Positions 1-10,505 of a stretch of 19,341 nt of DNA are shown here, piece by piece (the first letter of the stretch is position 1; the number at the start of each line of letters is the position of its first letter). The DNA is from Acanthamoeba castellanii str. Neff. Taxonomy: Eukaryota > Discosea > Longamoebia > Acanthamoebidae. The stretch is taken from the NCBI RefSeq assembly GCF_000313135.1, contig NW_004457538.1:6312-25652 (forward strand), read 5' to 3'. The notes beneath the pieces are model-generated. The model was not told the DNA's origin and searched no databases. It was given only the letters and a program-made list of their open reading frames with translations. Made by a program: the position numbers and the translations under genes.

Positions 1-1317
1 GCCCCGTAGATGTCGTAGATGTCCTCGAGATCCACCTCCCCGTTCTCGCACATCTGATACCACTTGGACCTCATCTTCTTGCTCATCATGTCCGCTATCT
101 GCTCGGTGGTCGTAGTTGATGAAGAAGACGACGACGAAGAGGCGTAAAGAAGAAGAAGAAGAAAGGAAGGGTGACGTACGTCTTTGAACATCTTCTCGAA
201 GTCGTCGAAGATGTCGCTCCGCTGTCGGTACCACCGGGAGAAGTCCTCGTGGCCCATGCCACCCATGCCGTACGCCGTGAAGTCGTCGGCGCGCCCGGTG
301 CGGCCCGCCCTGGCACCGCCGGCCCCGTAGTTGGTGTAGTCGGATTGATGCGTGTACGACGTATACGTCGACGAGCTGCATACAGACATAATGTGTCAGT
401 GTGTCGTGTGCCGTGTGCGGTGGTGGGAGAAGCGTGAGCTCGCACCTGCTTGAGCGCATTCGTCGCATGCCGTCGTACTCCTGTCTCTTCTTGGTGTCCC
501 TCAAGATCTCATAAGCGCTCGTCGCCTCCACAAACTTCTTCTGGGCGTTGGGGTTCTCTTTGTTCATGTCCGGGTGGTACTCCTTCGCTTTCTGTACGGA
601 TCGGTGCGGGTTGTGTTGCACAAGACGAACACAAAAAAAGGTCAGCTTGAGCCAAGATAGACTTACAACGCTCTGATGTACCTTGTAGAACGCGGTTTTG
701 ATCTCCTCCTGCGATGCGGCGTCCTTGATCCCCAGAATGTTGTACAAGTCCTTGGAGTACATCTCGTGTCCCATCGCTGCGTCGACACACGACACACACG
801 ACACACACGACACACACGACACACACGACACACCATCGCACACGAAGGGATATGAGCGAACTCGACTACTGAGAGGAAGGACGAAGGTGGGGGGAAAAAA
901 CCGTAGGATCGGGTGTGGCCGCGCTCGGGGTTGCCTGCAGTCACGGCAGTGCGAGTCCAGGCCACGGACGAGCCGAACACGAGCAGTGACGGACGGCGGC
1001 GGCCTGACGTCGCGAACGACGCAGCTGGCCCACGGGCGTGTGACAACCACGCACACGGAGCTGCAGCGGAGCGGAAGCTGCGCCGGTGGTGCGGCAACAG
1101 TGTATATGATGGTCGCTCGCACGGCGCGATTGTGGGCAGCGAGAAAGCGGCGTTGCCGCCTCTGAATGATGAAATCGATTGGAGGATTCAATTCGAGGAA
1201 AATCGCGATGCTATGCTAAAAACATGAAATGTGCGAAAGCCACTTCTTCCAACGACAGTACCTCGTCGCATTGCCGAGCAAGTGCCCGCGAACCACGTCC
1301 GTCGCCGAACGCCTCAT
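1..1317 (-). CDS. Mitochondrial-type DnaJ (Hsp40) J-domain protein, 3' end outside window
   Basis: Co-chaperone that would stimulate the ATPase of an Hsp70, probably in the mitochondrion. My exons (minus strand) are 1317-1262, 1161-902, 776-682, 591-446, 375-180 and 98-1, all in phase, giving about 283 residues before the window ends. The J domain spans roughly residues 114-178: it opens with KDLYNILGI, has the catalytic HPD triplet at about 143-145 (in KEYHPDMN) and ends with KKRQEYD. The first 105 or so residues are rich in Arg, Ser and Ala with almost no acidic residues, as in a matrix presequence. After the J domain come a Ser/Tyr stretch, a Gly-rich segment and an acidic/aromatic part (DIFDDFEKMFKD). 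No CxxCxGxG zinc-finger repeat is seen, so a type A protein is not shown. The ATG at 1317 is chosen because it joins the Arg-rich exon in phase; that exon has no ATG of its own. The J domain is certain; the 5' end is less so. Confidence 0.85.
777..901 (-). repeat. DnaJ intron 2 with a 9-bp tandem repeat
   Basis: This intron runs from GT at 901/900 to AG at 778/777. Positions 784-833 are a tandem array of the 9-mer GACACACAC (plus strand), four full copies with partial copies at both sides. It lies between the presequence exon and the J-domain exon. The long open frames across it on both strands are a by-product of the repeat. Confidence 0.8.
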
Positions 1318-1386
1318 GCTCTCCTTACTCTCCTACTGTTGATGCAGGCAATGTCCGGAAAGAGAGAAATGCAATTTTTCTTTCGA

Positions 1387-1392
1387 TTTATT
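1387..1392 (-). terminator. Poly(A) signal AATAAA of the WD40 gene
   Basis: The minus strand reads AATAAA about 110 nt past the stop codon of the WD40 gene at 1503-1505. It supports that stop over an alternative frame that would read on to 1333, through this AT-rich stretch. The rest of 1318-1502 holds only this 3' UTR and the very short spacer before the DnaJ start; I see no other gene there. Confidence 0.65.
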
Positions 1393-1502
1393 TATGGGCC
1401 ACGTCAGCAAAGCCAAAGAAGGACTGTACACCCGCTTGAGGAAGAGAAGCGTAGAGGAAAAGAAGCAGGAGAGGATCCACCGACTCAAGAGCGCGTTGGG
1501 AC

Positions 1503-3819
1503 CTACAACACCGGCGGGATCTGATAGTAGGACAGCAGCCCGTTTCTGATGGTCAAGAGGCGGTGGGTGAGTGGAGGGAGTGGAACTGGAAACAAAGGTG
1601 ACGGGCTTGTCGTACGAATCGGTAACGGCCAGGGCCGAGCTGTGCGAGAGAAACTCGCCCGAGGTCTTGTAGGACATGTTGTTTGGCAGCTGCGGCGGAC
1701 ACATGTTGTTGTGGCCCCTGCACAAGGTGTGGGTTACAGCCGAGTCACAAGAGCTGCGTTTGCTCGATAGAAGAGGCGCAGTGAGGCCGTACCAGACTTG
1801 AAAGCTGCGTGACTCTCCCACTTTCCAAAGCGTGACCTCGGGCACGCCAAACGTGGCGAACACGCCGCCACCGTCCACCTTGATCTCGCCGATCTGGCGC
1901 TGGTAGGGATCCTGCACAGCGGGCGACATGTCTTTAGCATCTTCGATCAGCAGCGCAAGCCACACGCGTAGCTCACCATACCTGGAATACTTGGGTGGTT
2001 CGCTGCATGCGCGTGTCGAAGGTGTGGATCTGCCCGTCACCTAAGGTCGGGGAGAGGGGGCGTAAGCATGATGTGCGTGTCGTGCATGTCGTGCGGCTGG
2101 GAGGGGGTTTACCGTAGCCGAGGAGGATGGTGTATTCATCGCAATATGCGTGAGTGTAGAGCTCGGGTTTGGTGGTGTTGTAGAGCAGAGACTGGCGCGC
2201 CCGGTCGCTCGCCGCATTCACGCCTCCCGAATCGGTGCGTATGTCGAAGATGTGGAGCGTGCCCGGATCGGTCGTGCACGAGGCCAACCACGGATCTGCA
2301 CACCAAACACAGGTGCCGAGCGGGTGTCAGACTAGAAGAGTCGGGAGACGGATCACATGTGTGGCGGTTTCGGGGGACGTACTGGTCGGGTGCCACCCCA
2401 CACTGCCCACCACTTCGCCGCACGGGTAGATGCTGTTCTCGCTGTGCTGCTGATCGGTGGTGATGTCCTCGCATAATCGACTGATGTCCGTCACTGTGTT
2501 GTGTTACGACAGGTAAATACGAAAGGGTCAGCGTGTCGGCCAAGAAAGAAGTAGCCGAGGTGAGTCGAACCAAACACGGAACCGTCGAAGCCGCCGGAGA
2601 GCAAGAGGTTTCGTTTCGCCGGCGAGACGGCAATCTCCCGTATAAAGTCCTGCAAGGAGAGAGCACAAATGAGGACGAATGAAATGCTGTCTCAGCCATG
2701 GTGCCATGGGCGGAGAGTTGGTGTACCTTGTGAAAAGGAGGAAAGTTGATGGTCGCGAGATCGGCGCGGGTGTGCTGCGGCAGGCGCATGAGAATGAGCG
2801 TGCTGGCGATGGCCACGATCATGAGCTGCTCGTCCACCCATTGTATGTCTCGCACGTGCTGAGATGGTGGCACCGCCACCGCCATGTGTAACATATGAGA
2901 TGGGGCTTTGCTCGTCCACACAAGGGAGGTCTCACGTACATTGCTGATGGGCTGCGTCCAAACGTCCGGCGAGCCGTTCCTTGTCATCAGCTTCCCCGTG
3001 TTGGGATCCATTCTACCGAATATCAGATAGTTGCTCTTTGACCTGCACGCACAGTCCAGGAAAACGATCGTGGTGAGAAGGGCGTCTGATGTGCTCATGT
3101 GGTGGTCGAGAGGCCGCTGAGAGAGCGAATCCTACCGCTGGGGATGCTGTTCTTCGGTGCCGCAGAGGAAGCGGCCGCTGCCGTCTCGCGCAAAGGCTGG
3201 CCGCGACAGAGCGGGAATGATCGGCGCTGCGCGTGTAATCCGCCCATAGAACGAGCACCCAAGTCTTAGAAGACACGGTACACCGACTACGAGCGCACAG
3301 CTTTGGCATCGCGTACCGGATGCCCCGAGGGCGATGTCGAACAGGGGGATCACCTCTCGCGGCCTGAACTGCGCGACGGCTCCACCTCTCGACTCCGCTT
3401 CCACCTCGCCCATCATCATTCCCCCTGCACGCGCCCCACCACGATGAGCTTCGACCACACGAGCACCAGCAGTACATGGGCACCGTACCGACGTTCATGC
3501 GCATCCCGCCGCCCTGGAGCGGCATGTCAAAGTTGGGCATTGGGGTGGAGGGCAGGGGGTAGAGCGGGGCCAGGCTGGGGAGGCCGCCGCCACCACCGCC
3601 CGATGACGAAGACGTACTGCCCCCACCGGTGGGCAGGTGGGCGGGCAGCTGGGCGTGCAGCTGGCTGGCGGCGGCGTCAGAGGTCGAGTAGTAGTCGGGC
3701 TGTGCTGTAGCCGCTGCCCACATCGACTCCATGTCCTCTTGGTGCTGTTGTTGTTGCCGCTGTTGCTGCTCCTGGTGCATGGCCTGCCCTGGTAGGCCAC
3801 TGAACGAGGACCTGTCCAT
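1503..3819 (-). CDS. WD40-repeat protein with Gln-rich N-terminus, function unknown
   Basis: Predicted 486-aa beta-propeller protein. Exons (minus strand): 3819-3489, 3424-3317, 3226-3136, 3042-2940, 2858-2727, 2649-2571, 2493-2383, 2295-2113, 2040-1982, 1911-1793, 1717-1616 and 1545-1503; phase is kept at all 11 junctions. Residues 1-110 are low complexity: a Gln/His run near 17-29, then Gly/Ser and Pro stretches. From about residue 155 come WD-type blades, recognisable by GSGRFLCGTEE, LLLSGGFDGSVFVTD, HIFDIRTD (333-340), HTFDTRMQ (385-392) and VTLWKV (425-430). The stop follows SYYQIPPVL. I do not recognise a specific subfamily; the protein is most likely a scaffold or adaptor. The ATG at 3819 follows a possible splice acceptor (TTTGCAG), so a 5' UTR intron or a further upstream exon is possible. 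The last intron (1615-1546) is inferred from phase and a pyrimidine-rich acceptor. Confidence 0.82.
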
Positions 3820-4380
3820 TCCTGCAAAGAGGAAAGTTGCGTTATCGCTTTGTTGGAGACCTCACGCGTAGAAGACAGAGTTCGACATGCCCCCCCCCCT
3901 TTCACGTTCTCTTTCTACTTCACCGACATGGCAAGTGGAGGTTATTTGGTACTTTGGTTGGAGACTGCGGCACCTGGGACGCGAGCTCTTTGCAAATCCT
4001 CTGCAAATCACTTCTGGTCCTGTTGTTCGCGTGCTTTCTTCTTGTTATTGCCCTTCTTCCTTTCTCCCTTTCAAATGCGACCTCCTCAACCGCGTTCGTG
4101 CCAGGAGAGACGTTTGGGTGCTGGTAGCTATCTGGTGGTCGCCACCTCCAGTGCCCCTCTTGTTCAGCGCGCTCGCCCACGAAAGCCGACGGCTTTTCCA
4201 GTCCTCTCCCGAGCTATGCGCCATTGATGGTCAAAGGAAAAATGCCACAAATTATTCGAGATAACAATGTTAACATTATCAATAACTAATAATAAATTGG
4301 AAAATAAATCAAGAACGAGAAAAAGCTGTCAATAATAAATAGATTTATTAATGTTAGTGCGCAACCACACAATAAAAGGA
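3820..4380. other. Intergenic: 3' UTR of malonyl-CoA decarboxylase and 5' flank of the WD40 gene
   Basis: The stretch of 561 nt separates two minus-strand genes. Positions 4255-4350 are strikingly AT-rich and belong to the 3' UTR of the malonyl-CoA decarboxylase gene. The remainder, nearer the WD40 start, includes a run of Cs near 3890-3898. Short open frames here show no domain-like sequence and I call none of them. Confidence 0.6.
4344..4349 (-). terminator. Poly(A) signal AATAAA of malonyl-CoA decarboxylase
   Basis: AATAAA on the minus strand, about 32 nt past the stop codon at 4381-4383, within an AT-rich block. Further AATAA-like words lie nearby, so the exact site of use is not fixed. 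Confidence 0.65.
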
Positions 4381-6459
4381 CTACCACCGATCGCGCAGGA
4401 GAGCTTCGACGTCGGGCGACGCCTTGATGATGCCCTCCCGGTGGTAGAGCGCAGCGTCGGCGGCGCCGGTGGTCGCGTCGGCCGGGCTGGGGTACTTGTA
4501 GTTGGCCATCAGGCTGGCCGACTCGCTCAGGCGCAGCGGTGCCAGGTCGGCCATCCAGTTGAGTCCGTGCACGTAGGCGCCATTGCCCAGATGGAAGTTG
4601 GCCACCTGCAATGGTTTTTACAATGCAACGCTAAGTACGACCAATAGGCTTGCTCGAGAGTGGTAAGGGCAGGTCACGCACGCGATCGAGGGCTTGGGTG
4701 GACCCATTGACGGCCCTTTCGGTGATGACATAGTGAGCGCACAGGCGCAGCATGAGCGGCTGCAGGGCCCCCACTACGCGCTCGTTCTCGAACCAACGAT
4801 GATTCTCCAGCGCTTCCTGGAGAGAGCAGAGAATGGTGTGGTGTGAGTGCATTCGTTGTTGATGGTGCTGTGAAAAGGCTTCACGCACCACGAGCGCTTC
4901 CTGAGGCGGTACGGAAGAAGAGATGCCAAGCTCCTTTGCCACGACCTCTACCTTGGCTGGCAGCATCGCCTTGAGCCACGCTGTACGCACATGAACGGTC
5001 ACCGTCTCAGTGGTGCAAGGATCCAAACGTGTTGATTACGTACCTTTCCGCTCGGCGAGCGATGGGCTGGAGGGGCTGGGCGAGGAAAGCGAGAGCCGAA
5101 GCCAAGGCATGAAGCCAGGAATAGGCGAGAGAGTGCTGAACTCCGTAAGGCCTGACGGGCCACGAACAGGGACAATCAGCTGCCTCACCAGTCCGGCACC
5201 AACCCTATCTCGGACTTGGCCGCACCTTTGTACTGTTGGTGGAGGTAACGCGATGTCCACTTGATGAGCTGGTGCGGCAGATCGACACCCTTGAGACCTA
5301 CGAACACATGAAAGTGGTAAAGTTAGAAAAGCTGAGGCTTCGAGTCGGGTCGATCCGCGCTAGTGTCCGTACCGGGTTGAGTCGTCACAATCGAATAGAA
5401 GATGGCCGCTTTCGCTTCTTCGGGGTCCAGCCTCTGAGCTTCATCGAGGTAGATCTCCTGTTCACCCGAACAGAAGAAGCGTCTATTGAGGTGAAAATCA
5501 TGATGATCTACACACCGAATCGTGTTCCAGTGCGTACCTTCATGGAGGTGGCAATCCTGGGCTCGAACGCGACGTTGATGTAAACGAGCGGTTCCTGGAC
5601 GAGGATGCGCATTGTCCGTCAGGAATTCTCTCAACGGTGCCTTGCGGTGCAGGGAATTGACAGAGGCAGCACCTCGGGGAGCAGTGGATGGAAGAAGGCC
5701 CAGCACTTTCTGCCTTTGCCCAGCCGGGCTTTGAAGGCGTCGACTGAGGCCAACGGGTGGACGGACTCGGTGTCGACCACCTGCGAAAGAGTGTTGAGCG
5801 TTTCTCTTGGCGATCACACGTGTGACGTGCGGGAGACGCACCTTCTGGAGCACAGTGAGTGGTGAGGTGCGTTCGATTTGCGTCAGGAGGAGCGAATGCG
5901 GATCGAAGCGCTCGCTCAGCACATCCTTCAGTCCGTCCGCGATGGCGCGCAGCTCGTTCCTCAAGTGCTGCTCGTTCGGGTCGCGCGCGTGTCTGATCGT
6001 TTGCTGTTTGAACGGAGAAAAAGTGCGTGTCTTCATCAGCGCACTTGGCCACGCGCGGCACACCGTACGCAGGCGCTGTAGGTACCATCAAGGAGGCACG
6101 CAGGGCGACCAAGCCGCGCAGGCGCTCGCTTGGGTCTTTCGTCGCCGCCACGCTCGCCTGAGGCACAATACAGAGAGAAGGCAGCTGATGTGAGCCGCAT
6201 CCTCGCAGGCAAGCCTGTCGCCTGGCCTGGACCAGAAGAAGAAGAAGGGAGGGAGGAGGGAGGAGGGCACCGAAGCGGACGAGAGCCGGGGGTGGGCTGG
6301 AAGCGAGGCGAGCCGGTGCAGCCACGGCGCCTCGTCGGCACCAGTGGCAGCTTGTGAGGAAAAAGCCCGCAAACAAGGCGCGAGCAAGCGCGAGCCCCCT
6401 CGCGGCGGCCGAGCCAACCTCAGAGAAGAACGGCAGCCACCCCACGCTCCCCTCCTCAT
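4381..6459 (-). CDS. MLYCD: Malonyl-CoA decarboxylase, probably mitochondrial
   Basis: Converts malonyl-CoA to acetyl-CoA and CO2, and so controls malonyl-CoA, the precursor of fatty acid synthesis and inhibitor of mitochondrial fatty acid import. Exons (minus strand): 6459-6271, 6157-6086, 6003-5842, 5780-5673, 5594-5538, 5457-5373, 5297-5226, 5151-5044, 4980-4889, 4816-4682 and 4605-4381; 434 aa. Family landmarks: EPLVYINVAF (178-187), AAIFYSIVTTQPG, TLSPIPGF (255-262), LMLRLCAHY, VANFHLGNGA (361-370), NWMADLAP and a C-terminal IIKAS. Ser257 of SPIPGF and His365 of ANFHL match the family's Ser-His catalytic pair. Residues 1-40 are Arg/Ser/Ala-rich (RLLAPCLRAFSSQA), a good matrix presequence. 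The C-terminus is DRW, so no peroxisomal SKL-type signal. The helical N-terminal domain looks shorter than in animals; the junction of exons 1 and 2 is the weakest part of the model. Identity is very sure. Confidence 0.95.
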
Positions 6460-6952
6460 CTCTTGTGTACAAATAAAATAAATAAAAAAATGAGCCAACT
6501 ATTCCAAGCATTTGCCCTCCCTCGTGGCACCTTTCCTCCCATCAACGGCCGCACATGCGCTTGCGACGATACCGAAATCCCGTATGTTGCATCGGGAAGA
6601 GCCAGGGCCAAATAGCTGTGGTCAGCCGCTCGAACTGAAGTACGACGGGGCTCTTCCGCCGCGCCAACGGCTCCACTGTTGGGGCTCTCGGTGTTGCCCT
6701 TGGCCAAGGGGCAGCAGCCTTTCGTTCTTTTTTTGCGACGAAAGGAGCGAAGTGGAGACAGAAGAAGAAGAAGAAGGAGGGGAGCTTAGTTGGAGAAGAA
6801 AGGTAAAGAGTGAGCTCGACAGCTCAGACCTGGTCTTGATCCATTGAGCGCGCGAGGCCAACAGAGCACGCCCCCACCTGGTGTCGAGGGTTGATTTCGG
6901 TTAGATCTCGTGGTTGAATCCATCGGGAGGACGGGACTGCCCGAGATTGACG
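6460..6952. promoter_or_regulatory. Divergent intergenic region between malonyl-CoA decarboxylase and the histidine kinase
   Basis: The stretch of 493 nt separates two gene starts that point away from each other, so it must hold both 5' UTRs and promoters. An A-rich block at 6469-6491 lies just upstream of the decarboxylase start (minus strand). A purine-rich GAAGAAG stretch is near 6758-6780. No clear TATA box or conserved operator can be named. Open frames here have no recognisable protein content. Confidence 0.5.
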
Positions 6953-9900
6953 ATGGAACAACAAACGGCGACGGTGGCGACGGGGGAGCGGGAGGAGCGA
7001 AACCTCCAATTCACATCCTCAGTCCCCATCCCGTACGTGTCGCCCGCCGTTTGGGCGATGATGGATCCGTCCTTGCTGGCGCCCTCGCTCAGCGTAGAAG
7101 CCCTCGAGAACAACCTGGGGGTATGCCAATCGCTTCATCTTGAACCACCCTTTCATCCACATCCATTTTTCTTTGCCCAACGCGATTCTCTGTCCAATAA
7201 TTTGTTCATTGCAATCGTAATTCAACCATTTTGGTGCTAAAATCACGCTACACGAATTATTACGATTTGCAGCAAGTGCTGGCGGTGCTGTCGGCGGTGA
7301 CGCAGCAGCTGCGACCCGACGAGCAGCTCTCCTTCGATGCCATCGTGGCGGAGCTGACCAAGCCCGAGCTGCTCCACCACGAACATCAGCACGTGCAGGG
7401 CCTCGTGCTCGACTGTCTGCGACAAGTCGTGCGCGTGTGTAAACTAGACAACTACACCAGTGACCACCTTCTTTCCCCATCCTCCTCAACCAACACAAGC
7501 CCGCAAGTGAGCTGCGACAACGAGGTATACGTCGCATGTGGTGTGTGTTTGTTGAAGTCTAACGCCAGATGGTTGCGATCATATCTATCGTCATGCGCTC
7601 ACACTTTCCTGTGCTGTCTATTCTTTGGGCAGAGGCGAGAGCAGGACACCAGCAGCAGCCCGCAACCACCGAAGGCGAACACACCTCTGGAGAAGAATCG
7701 GGCACACGGCAAGGCCCTCGCGGTGGCGGGAAAGGGTGCGAACCGAAAAGAGCGGCGACGGGCGCAGCCCGAGATGGAGCACTGGCTCTCGGCGCCCGGC
7801 GAACTGGCCACCATCATCAAGTGCGTCATCAGTATCAGTGCTATTTGTGTTCTGTGATAGATGAGGAAGTCTGCACTGACCCTGCACGTTTCGTGCACTC
7901 TCTCTCTCTCTCTCTCTCTCTAGGAACAAGGACTGGTCACAGACACCCCTGGGTCCGCTCTCGCAATGGCCGCTTGCGCTCAAGATTGCGCTCACAGTGT
8001 GCCTCTGGTCCCGCTACTCAGTTGTACGTCGCAACTCTGCCACTGCCGAGGCTCTAGAGCCTTGTGCCCTCCTATTTACTCAACTGCCGTGTGTCGTGTC
8101 GTGTCGTGCTATGCGGCCATAATGTGTGAACCATCAGGTCCTTTTCTGGGGGCCAGAATACAGGGTGATCTACAATGACGGGTATCGACACACAATGGGC
8201 GACAAACACCCGGCATACCTTGGTATGTGTGCTTTCCGCGACACCTACACACACGCACACCACACACACACGACAACCGTGCTGAGTTGATCTACAACAA
8301 CTTGACTCCTGCGCACAGGCACGCCCTATTCGGTGTGCTGGAGCACGATTTGGGAGCAGCAGAGGCCGTTGCTCGACGGCGTCACCTTTTCCAAGAAGGC
8401 CAACTGGATCGAAGACCAGCTGAATTGCGTGGACCGGTTTGGCTACCTTGAGGTGAGTCAACTAGCATCGTCCATCAACACATCACACCTTAACCGTTAA
8501 TGATGTTTTAACAACTAAACCGCGCCTCTCTTCTTCGTTCTTCTTCGGTTCTTTTTGCAGGAGGCCTACTTCACCTTCTCCTACAGCCCTTTGTTCCTCG
8601 AGGACAACTCGGTCGGCGGCATCTTCTGTTCCTGCTCGGAGACCACGTCACGCGTCATTGGCGAGCGTCAGCTGCGGTACTACGGCTCTCGCACTCGCCA
8701 GGGAGCCCTGCCCCGCAATCAATCCATTCACTAACCGAACTGGCCGGGGGCAATCCGCACACAGAGCGCTGCGCGACCTGGCTGCTCGAGGAGCAGATGC
8801 AGAATCGGCCAAGGGTGCGCTACACATCACAGCCGAGGTCATCAGCTCATCGGGAAAGTACGCATCGCGTCCTACGCACGATCTGTACCTTGTTCTGGGC
8901 CGATTACTCACCTGATCGGGTACCCTCCCTCCTCCCGTGTGCGGTGGGTGGCCAGGTGGGACATCCCCTTTGCCAATTTGTACCTGCTCGACGAGGGCAT
9001 GAAGCACGCGTTCCTGGAGGAAGTCGTCGGACGGCAGGAGAAGGGCTCCGTACTGTGCCCCTACATCGTCACCATCCCTCGACTAAGCCAGTCGTAAGTA
9101 GCCACACAACGACACACAACGACACACACGGCTCTGCTTGGCTGGTGGGTTGTCATGGCTAACTCTGCCCTCGCAGCAGCGACAGCGATGGGAGTAGTGG
9201 CAGCAGCAGCGCAGGTGAGGATCGAGAGGAGGAGCAGGGCGGGTTCTGGTGCGCCCTGTTTCACGAGGTCGTGACGACACGCACTTCGCAGTTCCTCGAC
9301 CTCACCCAGTTCGGCGAGGAAGTGCCACTGTGTGTGGCTTGGGAAGATCGGCCCAGGTACTCACCGCTCTTGCACGACACCACACACGACACACACGACA
9401 CACACTGCCACCGATGCGCTGACGTTGCTTTTGTCCAGGTCGTGTGTTATATTTCCGATGCTGTCGCAAACGGATGCGGACAAGGTGGTGGGGATTCTTG
9501 TAGCTGGCGTGAACCCACGACACGAGCTAGACGACAACTACCGGTACCCATTAATTTCGATTATTTATCTATTTATCTATCTATTATTTATTGAATTAAA
9601 AAAATAGCTAGGTTAAAAGAGATATATTTATGCATTGTGTGCTCACCACCATTTTAGGATATTTTACAATTTGTTCACCGGGCATGCCGCGTCGGCTGTG
9701 ACCAATGCCATGGCGCGCGAGGAGGAACGAAAGCGAGCAGAGGTGCGCCCTCCTCTCTCCTGGCTCGAACCCATATTCTGCGCCACCCGACTGATACGAG
9801 CTGTTGTTGTGTGTTTCTGTACAGTCCTTGGCTGAGTTGGACCGAGCCAAGACCACCTTTTTCTCCAATATTTCGCACGAGTTCCGAACGCCACTCACGC

Positions 9901-10461
9901 TCATGCTCGGCCCTCTCGAGGTGCGTTCGCCGCTGTCTCCGCCTGTGTGCCCTCGGTGTCGCATGACACTTGCTTACCAGCAAACACGTGTGCGCACGCA
10001 CGCACCACACACACACCACCACACAGGATCTGATGGACAGTGCCGAGCTGCAGCTCGAGAAGGAGCAGCTGATGCTCATTCATCGTAACGCGCTGCGACT
10101 GTACAAGCTGGTCAACTCACTGCTCGATTTCTCGCGCATCGAAGCTGGCCGGGCGCGCGCCGTCTTCGAGCCGGTCGACCTCAGCGCCTTCACCCAGGAC
10201 CTCGCCTCAATTTTCCGCTCGGCCACCGAAAGGTAATCGCGCGTGCGCGTGCGCGTGTGTGCGTGTGCGTTGGTGCTGAAGGTCGAGTTTGCGAACACAC
10301 AGAGCGGGGCTAGACCTGTTGGTGGATTGCTCGGAGCTGGAGCAGGCGGTCTACGTGGACAAGGACATGTGGGAGAAGATCGTGCTCAACCTGCTCTCCA
10401 ACGCGCTCAAGTTCACCATGCACGGCTACATTCGCATCAGCACCAAGGCCATCTCCGGTAC

Positions 10462-10505
<44 letters not shown>

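Noticed and set aside
663..1097. Start of the DnaJ protein at 1097
   Set aside because: The codon there is TTG. An ATG at 1317 splices in phase onto the same exon, and no ATG occurs in that exon's frame.
1333..1770. Read-through C-terminus of the WD40 protein to a stop at 1333
   Set aside because: It would run through an AATAAA-containing AT-rich stretch with no WD-like sequence. A 70-nt intron at 1615-1546 gives a compact end (SYYQIPPVL) in phase.
3837..4264. Overlapping plus-strand open frames near 3840-4260
   Set aside because: They have low-information Phe/Leu/Ser content from pyrimidine-rich DNA, no motif, and lie in the flanks of two minus-strand genes.
6456..6861. Open frames on both strands in the divergent intergenic region
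   Set aside because: They are short, lack domain-like sequence and depend on non-ATG starts or purine-rich runs.
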